Shown here: positions 1 through 8,710 of the stretch, piece by piece
How the letters are laid out: each line of letters opens with the position of its first letter
Position numbering within the stretch: position 1 is the stretch's first letter
From: Chryseobacterium sp. JJR-5R
Lineage (GTDB): Bacteria > Bacteroidota > Bacteroidia > Flavobacteriales > Weeksellaceae
Length of the DNA: 64,000 nucleotides
NCBI RefSeq assembly: GCF_034047335.1
Contig: NZ_CP139137.1
Coordinates: forward strand, 682,001 to 746,000
Reading direction: 5' to 3'
The notes under the pieces: model-generated
The model's database searches: none
What the model saw: only the letters and a program-made list of their open reading frames with translations
What the model was told of the DNA's origin: nothing
Program-made: the position numbers and the translations under genes

Positions 1-1
1 C

Positions 2-481
2 AAAAGGCTGTACTGGGCTTTTGTCTGGGGCAATGTACAGGAGGATGAAGGCACCATACAGGGGCATATAGGCCGTCACCCTAAGAACAGGATGCAGATG
101 TATACCTATGCAGACGGAAGCCAGGGAAAGCATGCGGTAACCCATTATAAAGTCCTGGAAAGATTCAGGTACATGACCTGGGTGGAATGTAAACTGGAAA
201 CCGGCAGGACGCATCAGATCAGAGCGCATTTCAAACACATCGGGCATACTTTGTTTAATGATGAAAGATACGAAGGCCATACACCTCTGCGTGGCGTGAA
301 TCTTCCTAAGTACAAGCAGTTTATAAAAAACGTTTTCGAAATCCTCCCGAGGCATGCGCTTCATGCCCATACTTTGGGATTCATACATCCGGCCACAAAG
401 AAGGAATTATATTTTGAGAGCCCAATGCCGAAAGATATGGCGGATGCTGTAAAAAAATGGAGAAATTATTTAGAAAACTAA
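2..481 (+). CDS. RluD/RluA-family pseudouridine synthase, C-terminal part
   Basis: The frame is open from base 2, so the gene begins upstream of the window and only about 160 C-terminal residues are present. The visible part carries the family signature GRTHQIRAHFKHIGH and the C-terminal block PRHALHAHTLGF, both typical of RluA/RluD enzymes that convert uridine to pseudouridine in 23S rRNA or tRNA. The catalytic aspartate motif (HRLD) lies in the missing part. Which uridine is modified cannot be told from this fragment. The next gene starts about 50 bases on, behind its own promoter-like box. Confidence 0.85.
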   Translation, partial: KRLYWAFVWGNVQEDEGTIQGHIGRHPKNRMQMYTYADGSQGKHAVTHYKVLERFRYMTWVECKLETGRTHQIRAHFKHIGHTLFNDERYEGHTPLRGVNLPKYKQFIKNVFEILPRHALHAHTLGFIHPATKKELYFESPMPKDMADAVKKWRNYLEN

Positions 482-501
482 AAATATATTGAGAATTTTT
501 T

Positions 502-509
502 TATATTTG
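502..509 (+). promoter_or_regulatory. Bacteroidota -7 box (TATATTTG)
   Basis: Matches the TAnnTTTG consensus and ends 23 bases before the ATG at 533. It argues against the TTG at 515, which would lie about at the transcription start. Confidence 0.5.
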
Positions 510-532
510 TTGAATTGAAATCAAGATTTGTT

Positions 533-1483
533 ATGAGAAAACTATATGCTATCGTATGTTTAGCTCTTTTGTCAAATGCATACAAAGCACAGGAAACATT
601 ACCCTACTATCAGCAATATCTTTTAGATGGTGAGTTTCTGTTCAACCCAGCACAGTACGGAAAGACAGACTATGTGCAACTCAATCTTAACTATCAGCAG
701 CAATTTTCGAAGTTCAGTGAATCTCCCAATGTACAATCGGTTGGGTTTAACGCGAACGTCTTTGATAGAGTAGGAGCAGGTATCTCTGTGTTCAGGGACA
801 GCAACGGTCCCATTTCCGCAGGCGGAATTACAGCTGGGGCATCATATTTTATTCCTCTTAGCAGCGAAGGAGACAGAAAAGACCAGTTCTCTTTCGGTAC
901 CAGTGTGAATTTCTATAACATGAATTTTGATTATTCACAAATTAATACGCAGGATGCTTCAGACCCTTTATTGCAGGGAAGTGAAAGCAACATCTTCATG
1001 GCATATGCCAACTTCGGGGTAGCGGCTACCTATAAAGATATTTTTGCCGGGGTTTCCGTTAACGATATTGCCCTTACCAATGATGAAGCGATTGTGAACG
1101 GACGCGAGCCTTCTCCGATTAAATTCTTCTTGAACCTTGGATACGACTGGCATGTAGGTGATAACATCTATTTCACGCCTTCCGCTTTAATCAACCTTAA
1201 TACCAACTCTACAAGAACCATCGATTACAACTTAATGGGTACGTTCTTTAATGATATCAATTCATTCTCTTTCGGGGTAAGCTACAGATCTGTTCAGAAC
1301 AGATTTGACAGCCAGCAGTTGCAGATTGCACCGGTAGTGAAGGTAAGATTCAACAAATTTATGATCGGGGCTACCTATAATCTCGGGTTGTCTGATATCC
1401 AGGAATACGGAGGGAACAGCTTCATGATCGGATTGGGATATAACTTTGATAACTTCATTAATCACAGAGGATATAGATATTAA
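533..1483 (+). CDS. PorP/SprF family type IX secretion system membrane protein
   Basis: A 316-residue protein starting MRKLYAIVCLALLSNAYKAQ, a clear signal peptide. The body reads as a PorP/SprF outer-membrane barrel: LPYYQQYLLDGEFLFNPAQYG near the N-terminus, many amphipathic strands, and a glycine-rich aromatic C-terminus. Family members act with PorK/N or GldK-type complexes in type IX secretion and gliding, or as stand-alone anchors for secreted filaments. No PorE or large adhesin gene is next to it here, so its partner is unknown. ATG 533 is preferred to the upstream TTG at 515 because the signal peptide begins there and a TATATTTG promoter box sits just upstream. Confidence 0.85.
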   Translation: MRKLYAIVCLALLSNAYKAQETLPYYQQYLLDGEFLFNPAQYGKTDYVQLNLNYQQQFSKFSESPNVQSVGFNANVFDRVGAGISVFRDSNGPISAGGITAGASYFIPLSSEGDRKDQFSFGTSVNFYNMNFDYSQINTQDASDPLLQGSESNIFMAYANFGVAATYKDIFAGVSVNDIALTNDEAIVNGREPSPIKFFLNLGYDWHVGDNIYFTPSALINLNTNSTRTIDYNLMGTFFNDINSFSFGVSYRSVQNRFDSQQLQIAPVVKVRFNKFMIGATYNLGLSDIQEYGGNSFMIGLGYNFDNFINHRGYRY

Positions 1484-1506
1484 TCAATTTAAATTAAATA
1501 CATTTG

Positions 1507-1531
1507 AGCTCTGAATTTTCAGGGCTTTTTT
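1507..1531 (+). terminator. Rho-independent terminator after the PorP/SprF gene
   Basis: Stem AGCTCTGAA / TTCAGGGCT with a two-base loop (one G-T pair), followed by seven T. The hemW start codon follows at once, so hemW is reached by read-through or a start inside the hairpin. Confidence 0.6.
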
Positions 1532-1532
1532 T

Positions 1533-2657
1533 ATGATCTATATTCACATCCCGTTCTGTAAGCAAAAGTGCAGCTACTGTAATTTCCATTTTTCAACATC
1601 TTTAAATTTTAAGGATGAGATGCTGGCTGCCATGAGAAAGGAAATCTTCCTGCGGAAGGATGAGCTGCAGAACAAAAATTTACAGTCTTTATACTTCGGG
1701 GGCGGAACCCCGTCTATCCTTTCAGCAGATGAAATTAAACATCTGATTGATGAGGTGCTGCACCATTTCAGTTTTGATAAAGATATCGAAATTACCTTGG
1801 AAGCAAACCCGGATGATCTGGACAGTCACTTTCTGAAAGGGCTGGCAGATTCTCCTGTGAACCGGCTTTCCATCGGTACGCAGAGCTTTTTTGACCGGGA
1901 CCTGAAATTCATGAACCGTGCCCACAATGCTTCCGAAGCGGAAGGATCTATCAAAAGGGCCCAGGATTTTGGCTTTGAAAATATAAGTATTGACCTGATT
2001 TACGGTTCCCCGACTTCCAATATGGAAATGTGGAAAGAAAACCTGAATACAACCATTGCCCTTGAAGTACCGCACATTTCTTCGTATGCCCTGACGGTGG
2101 AGCCCAAAACCGCCCTGGAAAACTGGATCTCAAAAGGAACAGTAATGAGCCCGAAAGAAGAGGAGCAGAATGACGAATTCTATTACCTGTCAGGCTTCCT
2201 GAAAGACAACGGGTTTGAGCACTACGAAGTTTCAAATTTTGCGCTCCCCGGTTTCCATTCAAGGCACAATGCTTCTTATTGGAAATACAGGGAATACTTG
2301 GGCATCGGCCCGTCTGCACATTCGTATAATGGTTTTGATGTCAGAAGCTGGAATGTGGCACACAACCAGCAGTACATAAAGAAAATAAGTTCCGGTGTTC
2401 TAGCCAAAGAAGAGGAAATTCTTTCCGCGGAAGACCAGTTCAATGAAATGATGATGATCGGACTGAGGACAACCTGGGGCATGGATCTGGACAATCTGAA
2501 AAATAAGTTCGATGAGCGGATTACTGAGCATTTCCAAAATGAAATAAAACACAAGCTGGAAGAAGGGATCCTGATCACGGAAAACAACCATCTTAAAATT
2601 CCTGAAAAGCACTGGTTTATGGCAGACGGCATTGCTTCGGACCTTTTTATTGTCTGA
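1533..2657 (+). CDS. hemW: HemW-type radical SAM protein (coproporphyrinogen III oxidase-like)
   Basis: A 374-residue protein beginning MIYIHIPFCKQKCSYC, with the radical SAM CxxxCxxC cluster motif in the first 20 residues, then FGGGTPSIL and SIGTQSF. This order and length fit the HemW subfamily. HemW proteins resemble the anaerobic coproporphyrinogen oxidase HemN but act as heme-binding chaperones that hand heme to respiratory enzymes; true oxidase activity is not expected. The start is fixed because the iron-sulfur motif begins eight residues in. It is often mis-annotated as hemN. Confidence 0.9.
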   Translation: MIYIHIPFCKQKCSYCNFHFSTSLNFKDEMLAAMRKEIFLRKDELQNKNLQSLYFGGGTPSILSADEIKHLIDEVLHHFSFDKDIEITLEANPDDLDSHFLKGLADSPVNRLSIGTQSFFDRDLKFMNRAHNASEAEGSIKRAQDFGFENISIDLIYGSPTSNMEMWKENLNTTIALEVPHISSYALTVEPKTALENWISKGTVMSPKEEEQNDEFYYLSGFLKDNGFEHYEVSNFALPGFHSRHNASYWKYREYLGIGPSAHSYNGFDVRSWNVAHNQQYIKKISSGVLAKEEEILSAEDQFNEMMMIGLRTTWGMDLDNLKNKFDERITEHFQNEIKHKLEEGILITENNHLKIPEKHWFMADGIASDLFIV

Positions 2658-2697
2658 CCGATCCTTGCAGATATGCAGCATTGTATCATAAATTCCT

Positions 2698-2705
2698 TAT
2701 TTTTG
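2698..2705 (+). promoter_or_regulatory. Bacteroidota -7 box (TATTTTTG) before murI
   Basis: TAnnTTTG match ending 20 bases before the TTG start of murI. It supports a very short leader. Confidence 0.45.
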
Positions 2706-2725
2706 CATAAAATTTCAGCTTCATT

Positions 2726-3556
2726 TTGAAAACTAAAAAACAGAATTATTCGCATCTTTCTCCCAAACAGCCGATTGGGATTTTTGACAGCGGGGTGGGA
2801 GGCTTAACGGTAGCCAAAGAAATCAAAAGGCTGCTTCCGAACGAAGACCTTATTTATTTCGGGGATACCAAACACCTGCCTTACGGGGAAAAATCCAAAG
2901 AAGCCATCATAGAATATTCTACAAAAATCACCAATTTTCTGCTGAACCAGAACTGTAAAGCCATTGTCATTGCCTGCAACACGGCCACGGCCAACGCCCT
3001 GAATGAAGTCATGGAATCCGTAGCAGGGAAAGTCCCGGTGATTGATGTCATCAATCCTGTTGCAGAAAAGGTATCTTATGAAATCCACAACAACGTGGGC
3101 GTAATCGCCACCAAAGCAACGGTAAATTCCGGGCTGTATAAAAAAAGCATCAAAAAGCATAATAAATGGATCAGGGTAGATGAACTGGCAACACCGCTGT
3201 TGGTTCCTGCCATTGAAGAAGGTTTTAAAAACCATCCGATTACCCATGCAATTATTTACAATTACCTCAGCAACAGCAAACTGAAAAATATTGAAACGCT
3301 GATCCTGGGATGCACCCACTATCCGCTGTTAATCGAAGAAATAAAACAGTATTACGGAAACCGGGTCAGGGTCATTGATTCCCCGAATATTGTGGCCAAC
3401 CACCTGCAGATCATCCTGGATAAATACCATCTGCTGCAAACGGCTAACCCAAAGCCGAATTATCATTTCTACCTTTCCGATATCACAAAGAATTTTGAAA
3501 AAATATCAAAGAAATTCTTCGGGAAAACCATTGACCTGGAACTGAAGGTTTTATAA
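2726..3556 (+). CDS. murI: Glutamate racemase
   Basis: A 276-residue enzyme that interconverts L- and D-glutamate to supply D-Glu for peptidoglycan. The glycine-rich start IGIFDSGVGGLTVAKEI and both catalytic cysteines are visible: ACNTATAN (first cysteine) and GCTHYPLL (second). Length matches the family. The start appears to be TTG at 2726, since no ATG lies between it and the conserved IGIFDSG motif, and the promoter box ends 20 bases earlier. It stands alone between hemW and the convergent rsmD. Confidence 0.93.
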   Translation: MKTKKQNYSHLSPKQPIGIFDSGVGGLTVAKEIKRLLPNEDLIYFGDTKHLPYGEKSKEAIIEYSTKITNFLLNQNCKAIVIACNTATANALNEVMESVAGKVPVIDVINPVAEKVSYEIHNNVGVIATKATVNSGLYKKSIKKHNKWIRVDELATPLLVPAIEEGFKNHPITHAIIYNYLSNSKLKNIETLILGCTHYPLLIEEIKQYYGNRVRVIDSPNIVANHLQIILDKYHLLQTANPKPNYHFYLSDITKNFEKISKKFFGKTIDLELKVL

Positions 3557-3632
3557 GTAAACATTCAGAGTAATCCAGAGTATCTTTTGTTTTTCCTAAA
3601 ATACAGAGAAATTTAAAATAAAGAACCAAAAA

Positions 3633-3657
3633 AATAATCAGGAAATTCCTGATTATT
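3633..3657 (-). terminator. Terminator of the Smr-DUF3822-rsmD run
   Basis: Arms AATAATCAGG / CCTGATTATT around a five-base loop. On the minus strand it is followed by a run of seven T and overlaps the rsmD stop codon. Confidence 0.65.
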
Positions 3658-4237
3658 CTTCTGTTGTTTCTATGCTGCCCTCTTCTTCATAGGGCCTGTA
3701 AAAGCTGAAGCTTACATTGCCGTATTTCCGGGTATCCGTTAAGTTAGGATGGTCAAGCTTCATACGGCTCTGATGTTCTATAATCAGGACTCCGTTTTCC
3801 TTCAGGTATTTATTTTTCAGAACCAGAGAAATCAGTTCCTGGTACTTTTTCTCTTCCGTTTCAAAAGGCGCGTCTGAAAATACAATTTCAAAGGATTTCT
3901 TATTCCTGAATTTTTTAAGCCAGTCGAATACGTCACCCCGCTGTACACTCACCTGTAAACTGAACCCGAGCTCAGCAGCGGTAGAATTCAGGAATGAGGT
4001 ATGTTTCGGGTTCATTTCAACGGAAGTAATGTCCTGGGTGCCCCGGGAAGCAAATTCAAAGCTGATCGAACCGATACCTGCAAACAGATCCAGCACGGCA
4101 ACCGACTGCATGTCATACGTATTCTCAAGAATACTGAATAGGGCTTCTTTGGCAAAATCCGTGGTAGGCCTTACATCAAAATGTCTCGGGGCGGCTATTT
4201 TTTTGGCTTTCCATTTGCCTGATATAATTCTGTACAT
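3653..4237 (-). CDS. rsmD: 16S rRNA (guanine966-N2)-methyltransferase RsmD
   Basis: A 194-residue SAM-dependent methyltransferase with the RsmD start MYRIISGKWKAKKIA and the conserved RPTTDFAKEALFSIL block, then motif I (VLDLFAGIGSISFEFASRG). RsmD methylates G966 of 16S rRNA in the 30S subunit. The motif IV position, usually (D/N)PPY, reads DAPF here, a modest variation that may be usual in this clade. It is the last gene of a three-gene minus-strand run after the Smr and DUF3822 genes, a common order in Flavobacteriia. Confidence 0.9.
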   Translation of the reverse strand: MYRIISGKWKAKKIAAPRHFDVRPTTDFAKEALFSILENTYDMQSVAVLDLFAGIGSISFEFASRGTQDITSVEMNPKHTSFLNSTAAELGFSLQVSVQRGDVFDWLKKFRNKKSFEIVFSDAPFETEEKKYQELISLVLKNKYLKENGVLIIEHQSRMKLDHPNLTDTRKYGNVSFSFYRPYEEEGSIETTEE

Positions 4238-4310
4238 ATTGGTTAAATTTTAAGTATAGGTAACGCTGGGCAGCCGGAAAGGAGAAATAAACCCTGTCTG
4301 CACCTGTAAC

Positions 4311-5039
4311 CTAATTAAGGATAAAGTTTTTGGTGGGAATATTATCCGATACAATTTTCAGGGTCTTCACAAATTTCTGAAGCTCTGAAATAAAAGTTTC
4401 GTTCTCCGTGGTTTCCCCGTATACAAAGAAATGGGTTTCATTAATCCCGAAACCGATCTTGCTTAAGGTGAACATCACGAAATACAGAAAATCTACCTCC
4501 GAACTCACATCCAGGTTATTGTAGAGAATGATCTTTTTATGGTCTATCGCAAAAAACTCGCATTGGTTATGGTAAAGATTGATGTGGATTTCCTTATTGT
4601 TTTTATAGCTGATCGAATTCAAAAACTTCTCACCCGAAAAATTAAAATTCACAGGCAGGGCCAGGTCCTTGATTTTCTTATACAGGCTTTTCGGGAAAGT
4701 ATAATAAAACTGGACTTTAAATTTTTCATTGATCGAAAGCATCAGTTCCTCTTTTTCCCTGTTCACGGGCGCATTGTAGGCAATAAGCTCAAAACCCGTT
4801 TCATGCTGCGGGAATCCTTCAGGCATCAGGGTAAAATGGTTCAGTGCGGAAACCACATAAATTTCATCGAATCTCTGTCTGATCAGCATTTCGTCAAGCC
4901 GGTCTGCAATAAAGTTCTCCGGAGAATCTTCATCTACGAAATAGGATTTCTCTTCCACAATGCTTTTGTTTTTCGCAATCTGGCAGATCAATCCGTCTTT
5001 GATAAAAAGTAAATTAAGTACGTTCATATTCCAATTCAT
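4311..5039 (-). CDS. DUF3822 family protein
   Basis: A 242-residue protein of unknown function found next to rsmD in many Bacteroidota. Features seen are the start MNVLNLLFIKDGLICQIAKN, a central LMLSINEKFKVQFYYTFPK region and a C-terminus resembling an actin-like ATPase fold half. The fold statement is only an impression. An inner ATG at 5027 is a possible start: a TAAATTTG promoter-like box (5041-5048, minus strand) ends only one base before the outer ATG. The box also overlaps the stop codon of the upstream Smr gene, so the genes may be co-transcribed or this gene may have its own promoter. Confidence 0.75.
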   Translation of the reverse strand: MNWNMNVLNLLFIKDGLICQIAKNKSIVEEKSYFVDEDSPENFIADRLDEMLIRQRFDEIYVVSALNHFTLMPEGFPQHETGFELIAYNAPVNREKEELMLSINEKFKVQFYYTFPKSLYKKIKDLALPVNFNFSGEKFLNSISYKNNKEIHINLYHNQCEFFAIDHKKIILYNNLDVSSEVDFLYFVMFTLSKIGFGINETHFFVYGETTENETFISELQKFVKTLKIVSDNIPTKNFILN

Positions 5040-5045
5040 GCAAAT

Positions 5046-5543
5046 TTAGTGAAATTCTACCATTACTGCACCGGATTGGTGGTGAAGTATTTCCTTATTG
5101 TAAAAATCCAGATTCGACTGGCTTTCCAGGACGTCCCAAACCATCCGCTGTAAAACGCCGTCTCCGATTCCGTGGACAATTTCCAGTCTTTTCAGATGGT
5201 TTTTCCGGCAGAACGAAATGACTTCCAGCAGCTTTTCTTTCTGAATAAAAAGCCTTTCAAAACCATCATAATCGTGTGGATTTTTAACCAGGTGATTGAA
5301 ATGGAGGTCCAGCACCATAGGGTTTTTATGATGTTTTTTAGAAACGGCTTTTTTCGGTTCTGCTTTTTTTATGACTTGAATATTTTCATATAAATCAGCA
5401 TTTTTAGGAACCAGTTTCTCTTTTGGATATGGATAGGTAAATCCATATTCATCTTTAAAAACTATAATATTTCCGTTCACAGAAGTAACCACTCCGCTCA
5501 AATCCTCATCTATTACAGAAACGGTGTCCCCGATTTTCATCAT
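5046..5543 (-). CDS. Smr/MutS2-type domain protein
   Basis: 165 residues. The N-terminus MKIGDTVSVIDEDLSGVVTSV looks like a small SH3-like or KOW-like barrel. The C-terminal half is an Smr domain with the VLDLHFNHL motif and LEIVHGIGDGVLQRMVW, close to the LDLHG...HGKG signature of nicking endonucleases related to the MutS2 C-terminus. The second glycine motif is HGIGDG. Whether it cuts nucleic acid is not known for this subgroup. It heads a run with DUF3822 (6-base gap) and rsmD. The start may be either of the first two methionines. Confidence 0.8.
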   Translation of the reverse strand: MMKIGDTVSVIDEDLSGVVTSVNGNIIVFKDEYGFTYPYPKEKLVPKNADLYENIQVIKKAEPKKAVSKKHHKNPMVLDLHFNHLVKNPHDYDGFERLFIQKEKLLEVISFCRKNHLKRLEIVHGIGDGVLQRMVWDVLESQSNLDFYNKEILHHQSGAVMVEFH

Positions 5544-5561
5544 TTTATCAATTCTTTTTTT

Positions 5562-5650
5562 AGAAGCTGTTTCCCGCTATCCACTTTTACTCCTCGCTCC
5601 CGGGCAATTCCTGCTGCCTGCTGCGGGGTAGCCGTTTCTATCGGGGCTAG
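5562..5650. repeat. Probable dispersed intergenic element of Flavobacteriia
   Basis: A GC-richer stretch between the Smr and phosphoesterase genes, reading AAGCTGTTTCCCGCTATCC at one end and ATCGGGGCTAG at the other. From memory, similar blocks with these ends recur between genes in Chryseobacterium and relatives. No second copy is seen in this window, so repeat status cannot be shown here. It has no credible coding content. Confidence 0.4.
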
Positions 5651-5718
5651 GGTTTCAGGTATAAATCCAAACCTTGGCAAAACTCAACGCTGCATCAGTA
5701 GCTGTCCTGGTCATCCTT

Positions 5719-5743
5719 AAAAAGGCAGACATATCAGACTGCC
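5719..5743 (-). terminator. Weak terminator after the phosphoesterase gene
   Basis: Arms GGCAG / CTGCC with a ten-base loop, then TTTTT on the minus strand, 23 bases after the stop codon at 5766. Confidence 0.4.
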
Positions 5744-5765
5744 AAAAGGTGGGCTTTTTGATCTG

Positions 5766-6260
5766 TTATTTTGGGCCCAGTTCAATGACTTCAAGATCTC
5801 TAATCTCCGTATCGTCAATTACAAACCGCATCATCGTCCTCATTTTGTGCCATCCCTGTTTCCCGCAGGCTCCCGGGTTCAGGTGAAGCAGGTTGTTTTT
5901 TTGGTCAAACATCACTTTCAGGATATGCGAATGCCCGGAAATAAACAGTTTCGGAGCTTTTCCCGCAATCTCTTCTTTGGCCAGCGGAGTGTATTTCCCC
6001 GGATAACCTCCGATATGGATCATCAATACTTCTACATTTTCGCAGGAAAAACGGTTTACTTCAGGAAACTCAGACCGGATTTTTGCATTGTCAATATTGC
6101 CGTAAACCCCTTTCAGGGGCTTTATCTTTTCAAGCTGCTCAATCACTTCCATGCTTCCGAAATCCCCGCCGTGCCAGATCTCGTCTGCCTGACGTGCATA
6201 GTCAGTAATGCGGTCATCCATATAAGAATGCGTATCGGAAAGAAGCAGGATTTTGGTCAT
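5766..6260 (-). CDS. YfcE/MJ0936-type metallophosphoesterase
   Basis: 164 residues from the ATG at 6260. Calcineurin-like metal motifs are in order: LLLSDTHSY, WHGGDFGS, VYGNID and ISGHSHILK, followed by LNPGACG near the C-terminus. These are typical of small YfcE-like phosphodiesterases of unknown natural substrate. An upstream TTG (6293) is rejected because a TATATTTG promoter box lies between it and the ATG. It is divergent from the serine hydrolase gene, and the two promoters are back to back. Confidence 0.85.
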   Translation of the reverse strand: MTKILLLSDTHSYMDDRITDYARQADEIWHGGDFGSMEVIEQLEKIKPLKGVYGNIDNAKIRSEFPEVNRFSCENVEVLMIHIGGYPGKYTPLAKEEIAGKAPKLFISGHSHILKVMFDQKNNLLHLNPGACGKQGWHKMRTMMRFVIDDTEIRDLEVIELGPK

Positions 6261-6280
6261 GGTAACTTTTTTTGGCTTTG

Positions 6281-6288
6281 CAAATATA
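6281..6288 (-). promoter_or_regulatory. -7 box (TATATTTG) of the phosphoesterase gene
   Basis: Read on the minus strand, 20 bases before ATG 6260. Paired with a plus-strand box at 6317-6324 for the divergent gene. Confidence 0.5.
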
Positions 6289-6316
6289 AACAAGCTTTAT
6301 TAAATAGGTTATTTAT

Positions 6317-6324
6317 TACATTTG
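6317..6324 (+). promoter_or_regulatory. -7 box (TACATTTG) of the serine hydrolase gene
   Basis: TAnnTTTG match 15 bases before ATG 6340. It contains the TTG at 6322, which therefore is unlikely to be the start codon. Confidence 0.5.
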
Positions 6325-6339
6325 AAGAAAATTAAAAAA

Positions 6340-7884
6340 ATGAGGCAGAAATTTTCTTTTTTCCTTTTACTTCTGGCGGCAGGGATCTTCAATGCGCAGG
6401 TAGAGGAAAAAAAGCTCGACGAATTAATCCGGAATACTTTAAAAACTTTTGATGTTCCGGGAATGTCTGTCGGAGTAATCAAAGACGGAAAAGTTATTTA
6501 TTCAAAAGGTTTCGGGGTACGTTCCCTGACAACCAACCAGCCGATGGATGATCAGACCCTGGTAGGGATCGCCTCCAATTCAAAAGGGTTTACCTGCACC
6601 GCACTGGCCATCCTGGCCGATGAAGGGAAAGTGAACTGGGATGACCGGGTTTCAAAATACATCCCGGAATTCCAGATGTACGATCCGTATATTTCCCAGA
6701 ATGTGACCGTTAAAGATTTGGTGACGCACCGTGCCGGATTGGGATTAGGGCAGGGAGACCTGATGTTCTTTCCCGAAGGCGGCAACTTAACCGTTAATGA
6801 AATTGTCCACAATGTCCGGTATCTGAAGCCTGAAAATCCGTTCAGGACAACGCTGGATTACAATAACATCATGTTTATCGTAGCCGGTGAAGTCATCCAC
6901 CGGGTTTCCGGGTTAAGCTGGGCAGAATTTATCGAGCAGAGAATTATGAAGCCTGTCGGGATGAATTCAAGTTTCGGAAGCTACAGCAGAGCGAAAGCAG
7001 CAGCCAATAAAATTGATGCCCACGCGCCGGTAAACGGCAAATCCGTTGCCGTTCCCCACGACTGGAACGAGACGGCCAATGCAGCCGGAGGCATTATGAG
7101 CAACATCAGAGACATGACGCGCTGGGCGGAATGTCTGTTAAATAATTTTACCACAAAAGACGGTAAAAAATTAGTTTCAGATAAAAATGTCCAGCAGCTG
7201 TGGAGCTTGCAGATCCCAAGCGGGGTAGCGGCAAAGAATCCTTACGACACCAGCTTCTACGGATATGGCATGGGCTGGTTTCTAAGCGATGTGAAAGGGC
7301 ATAAGCAGGTTCAGCATACCGGAGGTCTGATCGGGACGGTAACCCAGTTCACGCTGATTCCTGACATGAAGCTGGGAATCATAGTTCTGACCAATCAGCA
7401 GTCGGGGGCCGCTTTTAATACAGTAACCAATACCGTAAAAGATTCTTATCTGGGCGTGGCAGACAGAAACTGGCTGAAAACCTATGGTGACAGAATGAAA
7501 AAAACGGAAGAGGTTTTTGATAAGCAGAAGAAAGAAGCGTTTGCAAAATCTGAGGCATTCAAAAAAGAGAAAAACCTTCAGCCCAAAGCAGAACAGTTCG
7601 CAGGAACCTATAACGACAGGTGGTTCGGTGATGTGGAAATTATGCAGCAGGGAAATACATACCGGATTTCATGCAAAAGCTCTCCGAGATTAAAAGGTGA
7701 ACTGCTGCCGTTTTCCGGCAATTCATTTATTATCAGATGGGACGACAGGAGCTATGATGCCGATGCCTATATCATTTTTGACTATGATGAAACAGGAAAA
7801 GCACAGTCGGCCAGGCTAAAGCCTATTTCCGATATCACGGATTTCAGTTTTGATTTTGAGGACCTTGATTTAAGAAGGAAATAA
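6340..7884 (+). CDS. Secreted serine hydrolase (class C beta-lactamase/esterase family) with C-terminal DUF3471-like domain
   Basis: 514 residues starting with a signal peptide (MRQKFSFFLLLLAAGIFNAQ). The beta-lactamase-related fold shows the SxxK motif as SNSK in GIASNSKGFTC, the tyrosine motif as DYNN, and HTGG in place of KTG. The last 110 residues (ERFAGTYNDRWFGDV-like region) look like the DUF3471 domain that often follows this fold. Such enzymes are usually periplasmic peptidases or esterases acting on D-amino acid peptides, not antibiotic resistance enzymes. Substrate is unknown. It is transcribed alone and ends at a strong hairpin. Confidence 0.85.
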   Translation: MRQKFSFFLLLLAAGIFNAQVEEKKLDELIRNTLKTFDVPGMSVGVIKDGKVIYSKGFGVRSLTTNQPMDDQTLVGIASNSKGFTCTALAILADEGKVNWDDRVSKYIPEFQMYDPYISQNVTVKDLVTHRAGLGLGQGDLMFFPEGGNLTVNEIVHNVRYLKPENPFRTTLDYNNIMFIVAGEVIHRVSGLSWAEFIEQRIMKPVGMNSSFGSYSRAKAAANKIDAHAPVNGKSVAVPHDWNETANAAGGIMSNIRDMTRWAECLLNNFTTKDGKKLVSDKNVQQLWSLQIPSGVAAKNPYDTSFYGYGMGWFLSDVKGHKQVQHTGGLIGTVTQFTLIPDMKLGIIVLTNQQSGAAFNTVTNTVKDSYLGVADRNWLKTYGDRMKKTEEVFDKQKKEAFAKSEAFKKEKNLQPKAEQFAGTYNDRWFGDVEIMQQGNTYRISCKSSPRLKGELLPFSGNSFIIRWDDRSYDADAYIIFDYDETGKAQSARLKPISDITDFSFDFEDLDLRRK

Positions 7885-7949
7885 TTTCTGAAACTGAAGC
7901 GAACAAATAGAATACAGTAAAATCACTGGATTCAGTGATTAATAAAACG

Positions 7950-7972
7950 GATGGGCGAAAGCCCATCTTTTT
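7950..7972 (+). terminator. Terminator after the serine hydrolase gene
   Basis: GATGGGC-GAAA-GCCCATC followed by TTTTT, a GNRA-capped hairpin. A second stem-loop, AATCACTG-GATT-CAGTGATT (7921-7940), lies just before it. Confidence 0.8.
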
Positions 7973-8118
7973 GTTTTGTTTTGTTTTGAAACGCTTTAAC
8001 CTGAATTTACAGCCTGTTGAAAATTAATATTGAAAAGCTCCAGTTTAAGATCCATGTTGATCAACCGTCCCGTTAAAAATCCTTTCGGGTTTCGCCATTC
8101 TTACAGAAAAGAGGAATT

Positions 8119-8598
8119 TTACTGAATTTTCTTAGGCTCATAAAAGAACAGCAGCTTTTTATTGGCTCCGCTAAACTCAGACCAGGAATGGCAGTCGATT
8201 TCAAAGCCGGCAACGCCGCAGGTGGGGAAGTGGAAAATATCTTCAGACATGGAATTCGCAAAATTTGAGATCCCGTTATTGTGGGAAAACAAGGCAACAG
8301 AATGATGGCTGTCATCAAGATCGTAAATCACAGACTCGAAATTACGCTCTAAAGGATTGTACAGTTTCTCATCCGTTTTCACATTAATCCGGTAAGACTC
8401 GTTAAAAATTTTACACGTATTAAGGGCGCGCACGGCAGGGCTTGATACGAAACAGTCAATGGCCACATTATTGTTTTTTATAAATGAAGACATGTATTTT
8501 GCTTCTTCTAACCCTTTGTCTGCCAGGGGCCTGTCAAAGTCGTCCGTTTCTTCCGGCCAGTCGCTTTTTGCATGTCTTACGAGGATGAGCTTCTTCAT
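8119..8598 (-). CDS. SixA-like histidine phosphatase
   Basis: 159 residues. It starts MKKLILVRHAKSDWPEETDDFDRPL with the RHG-type catalytic motif (RHAKSDW), has the conserved SSPAVRALNT arginine motif, and the second histidine in ALFSHNNGISNF. The length and the short form match SixA, which removes phosphate from histidine of phosphotransfer proteins, but other small phosphatases share this pattern. It is divergent from ruvX, with about 110 bases between. Confidence 0.85.
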   Translation of the reverse strand: MKKLILVRHAKSDWPEETDDFDRPLADKGLEEAKYMSSFIKNNNVAIDCFVSSPAVRALNTCKIFNESYRINVKTDEKLYNPLERNFESVIYDLDDSHHSVALFSHNNGISNFANSMSEDIFHFPTCGVAGFEIDCHSWSEFSGANKKLLFFYEPKKIQ

Positions 8599-8695
8599 AG
8601 AATTGGTTTATTTAATTAAAATTATAAAAAAATAGCGTAATAAAACCATGATTTAGAAAAAAAACTGTGTTTGGAATAAAATCATTAAAATTTAC

Positions 8696-8703
8696 TAAAT
8701 TTG
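8696..8703 (+). promoter_or_regulatory. Promoter of ruvX-def (TTG - 22 bases - TAAATTTG)
   Basis: -7 box TAAATTTG with a -33 TTG at 8671-8673, spacing 22, eight bases before the ATG of ruvX. Confidence 0.55.
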
Positions 8704-8710
8704 CAGACTT

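Noticed and set aside
2804-3319. Long minus-strand frame opposite murI
   Set aside because: Mirror frame of a well-supported gene, with cysteine- and phenylalanine-rich unnatural composition.
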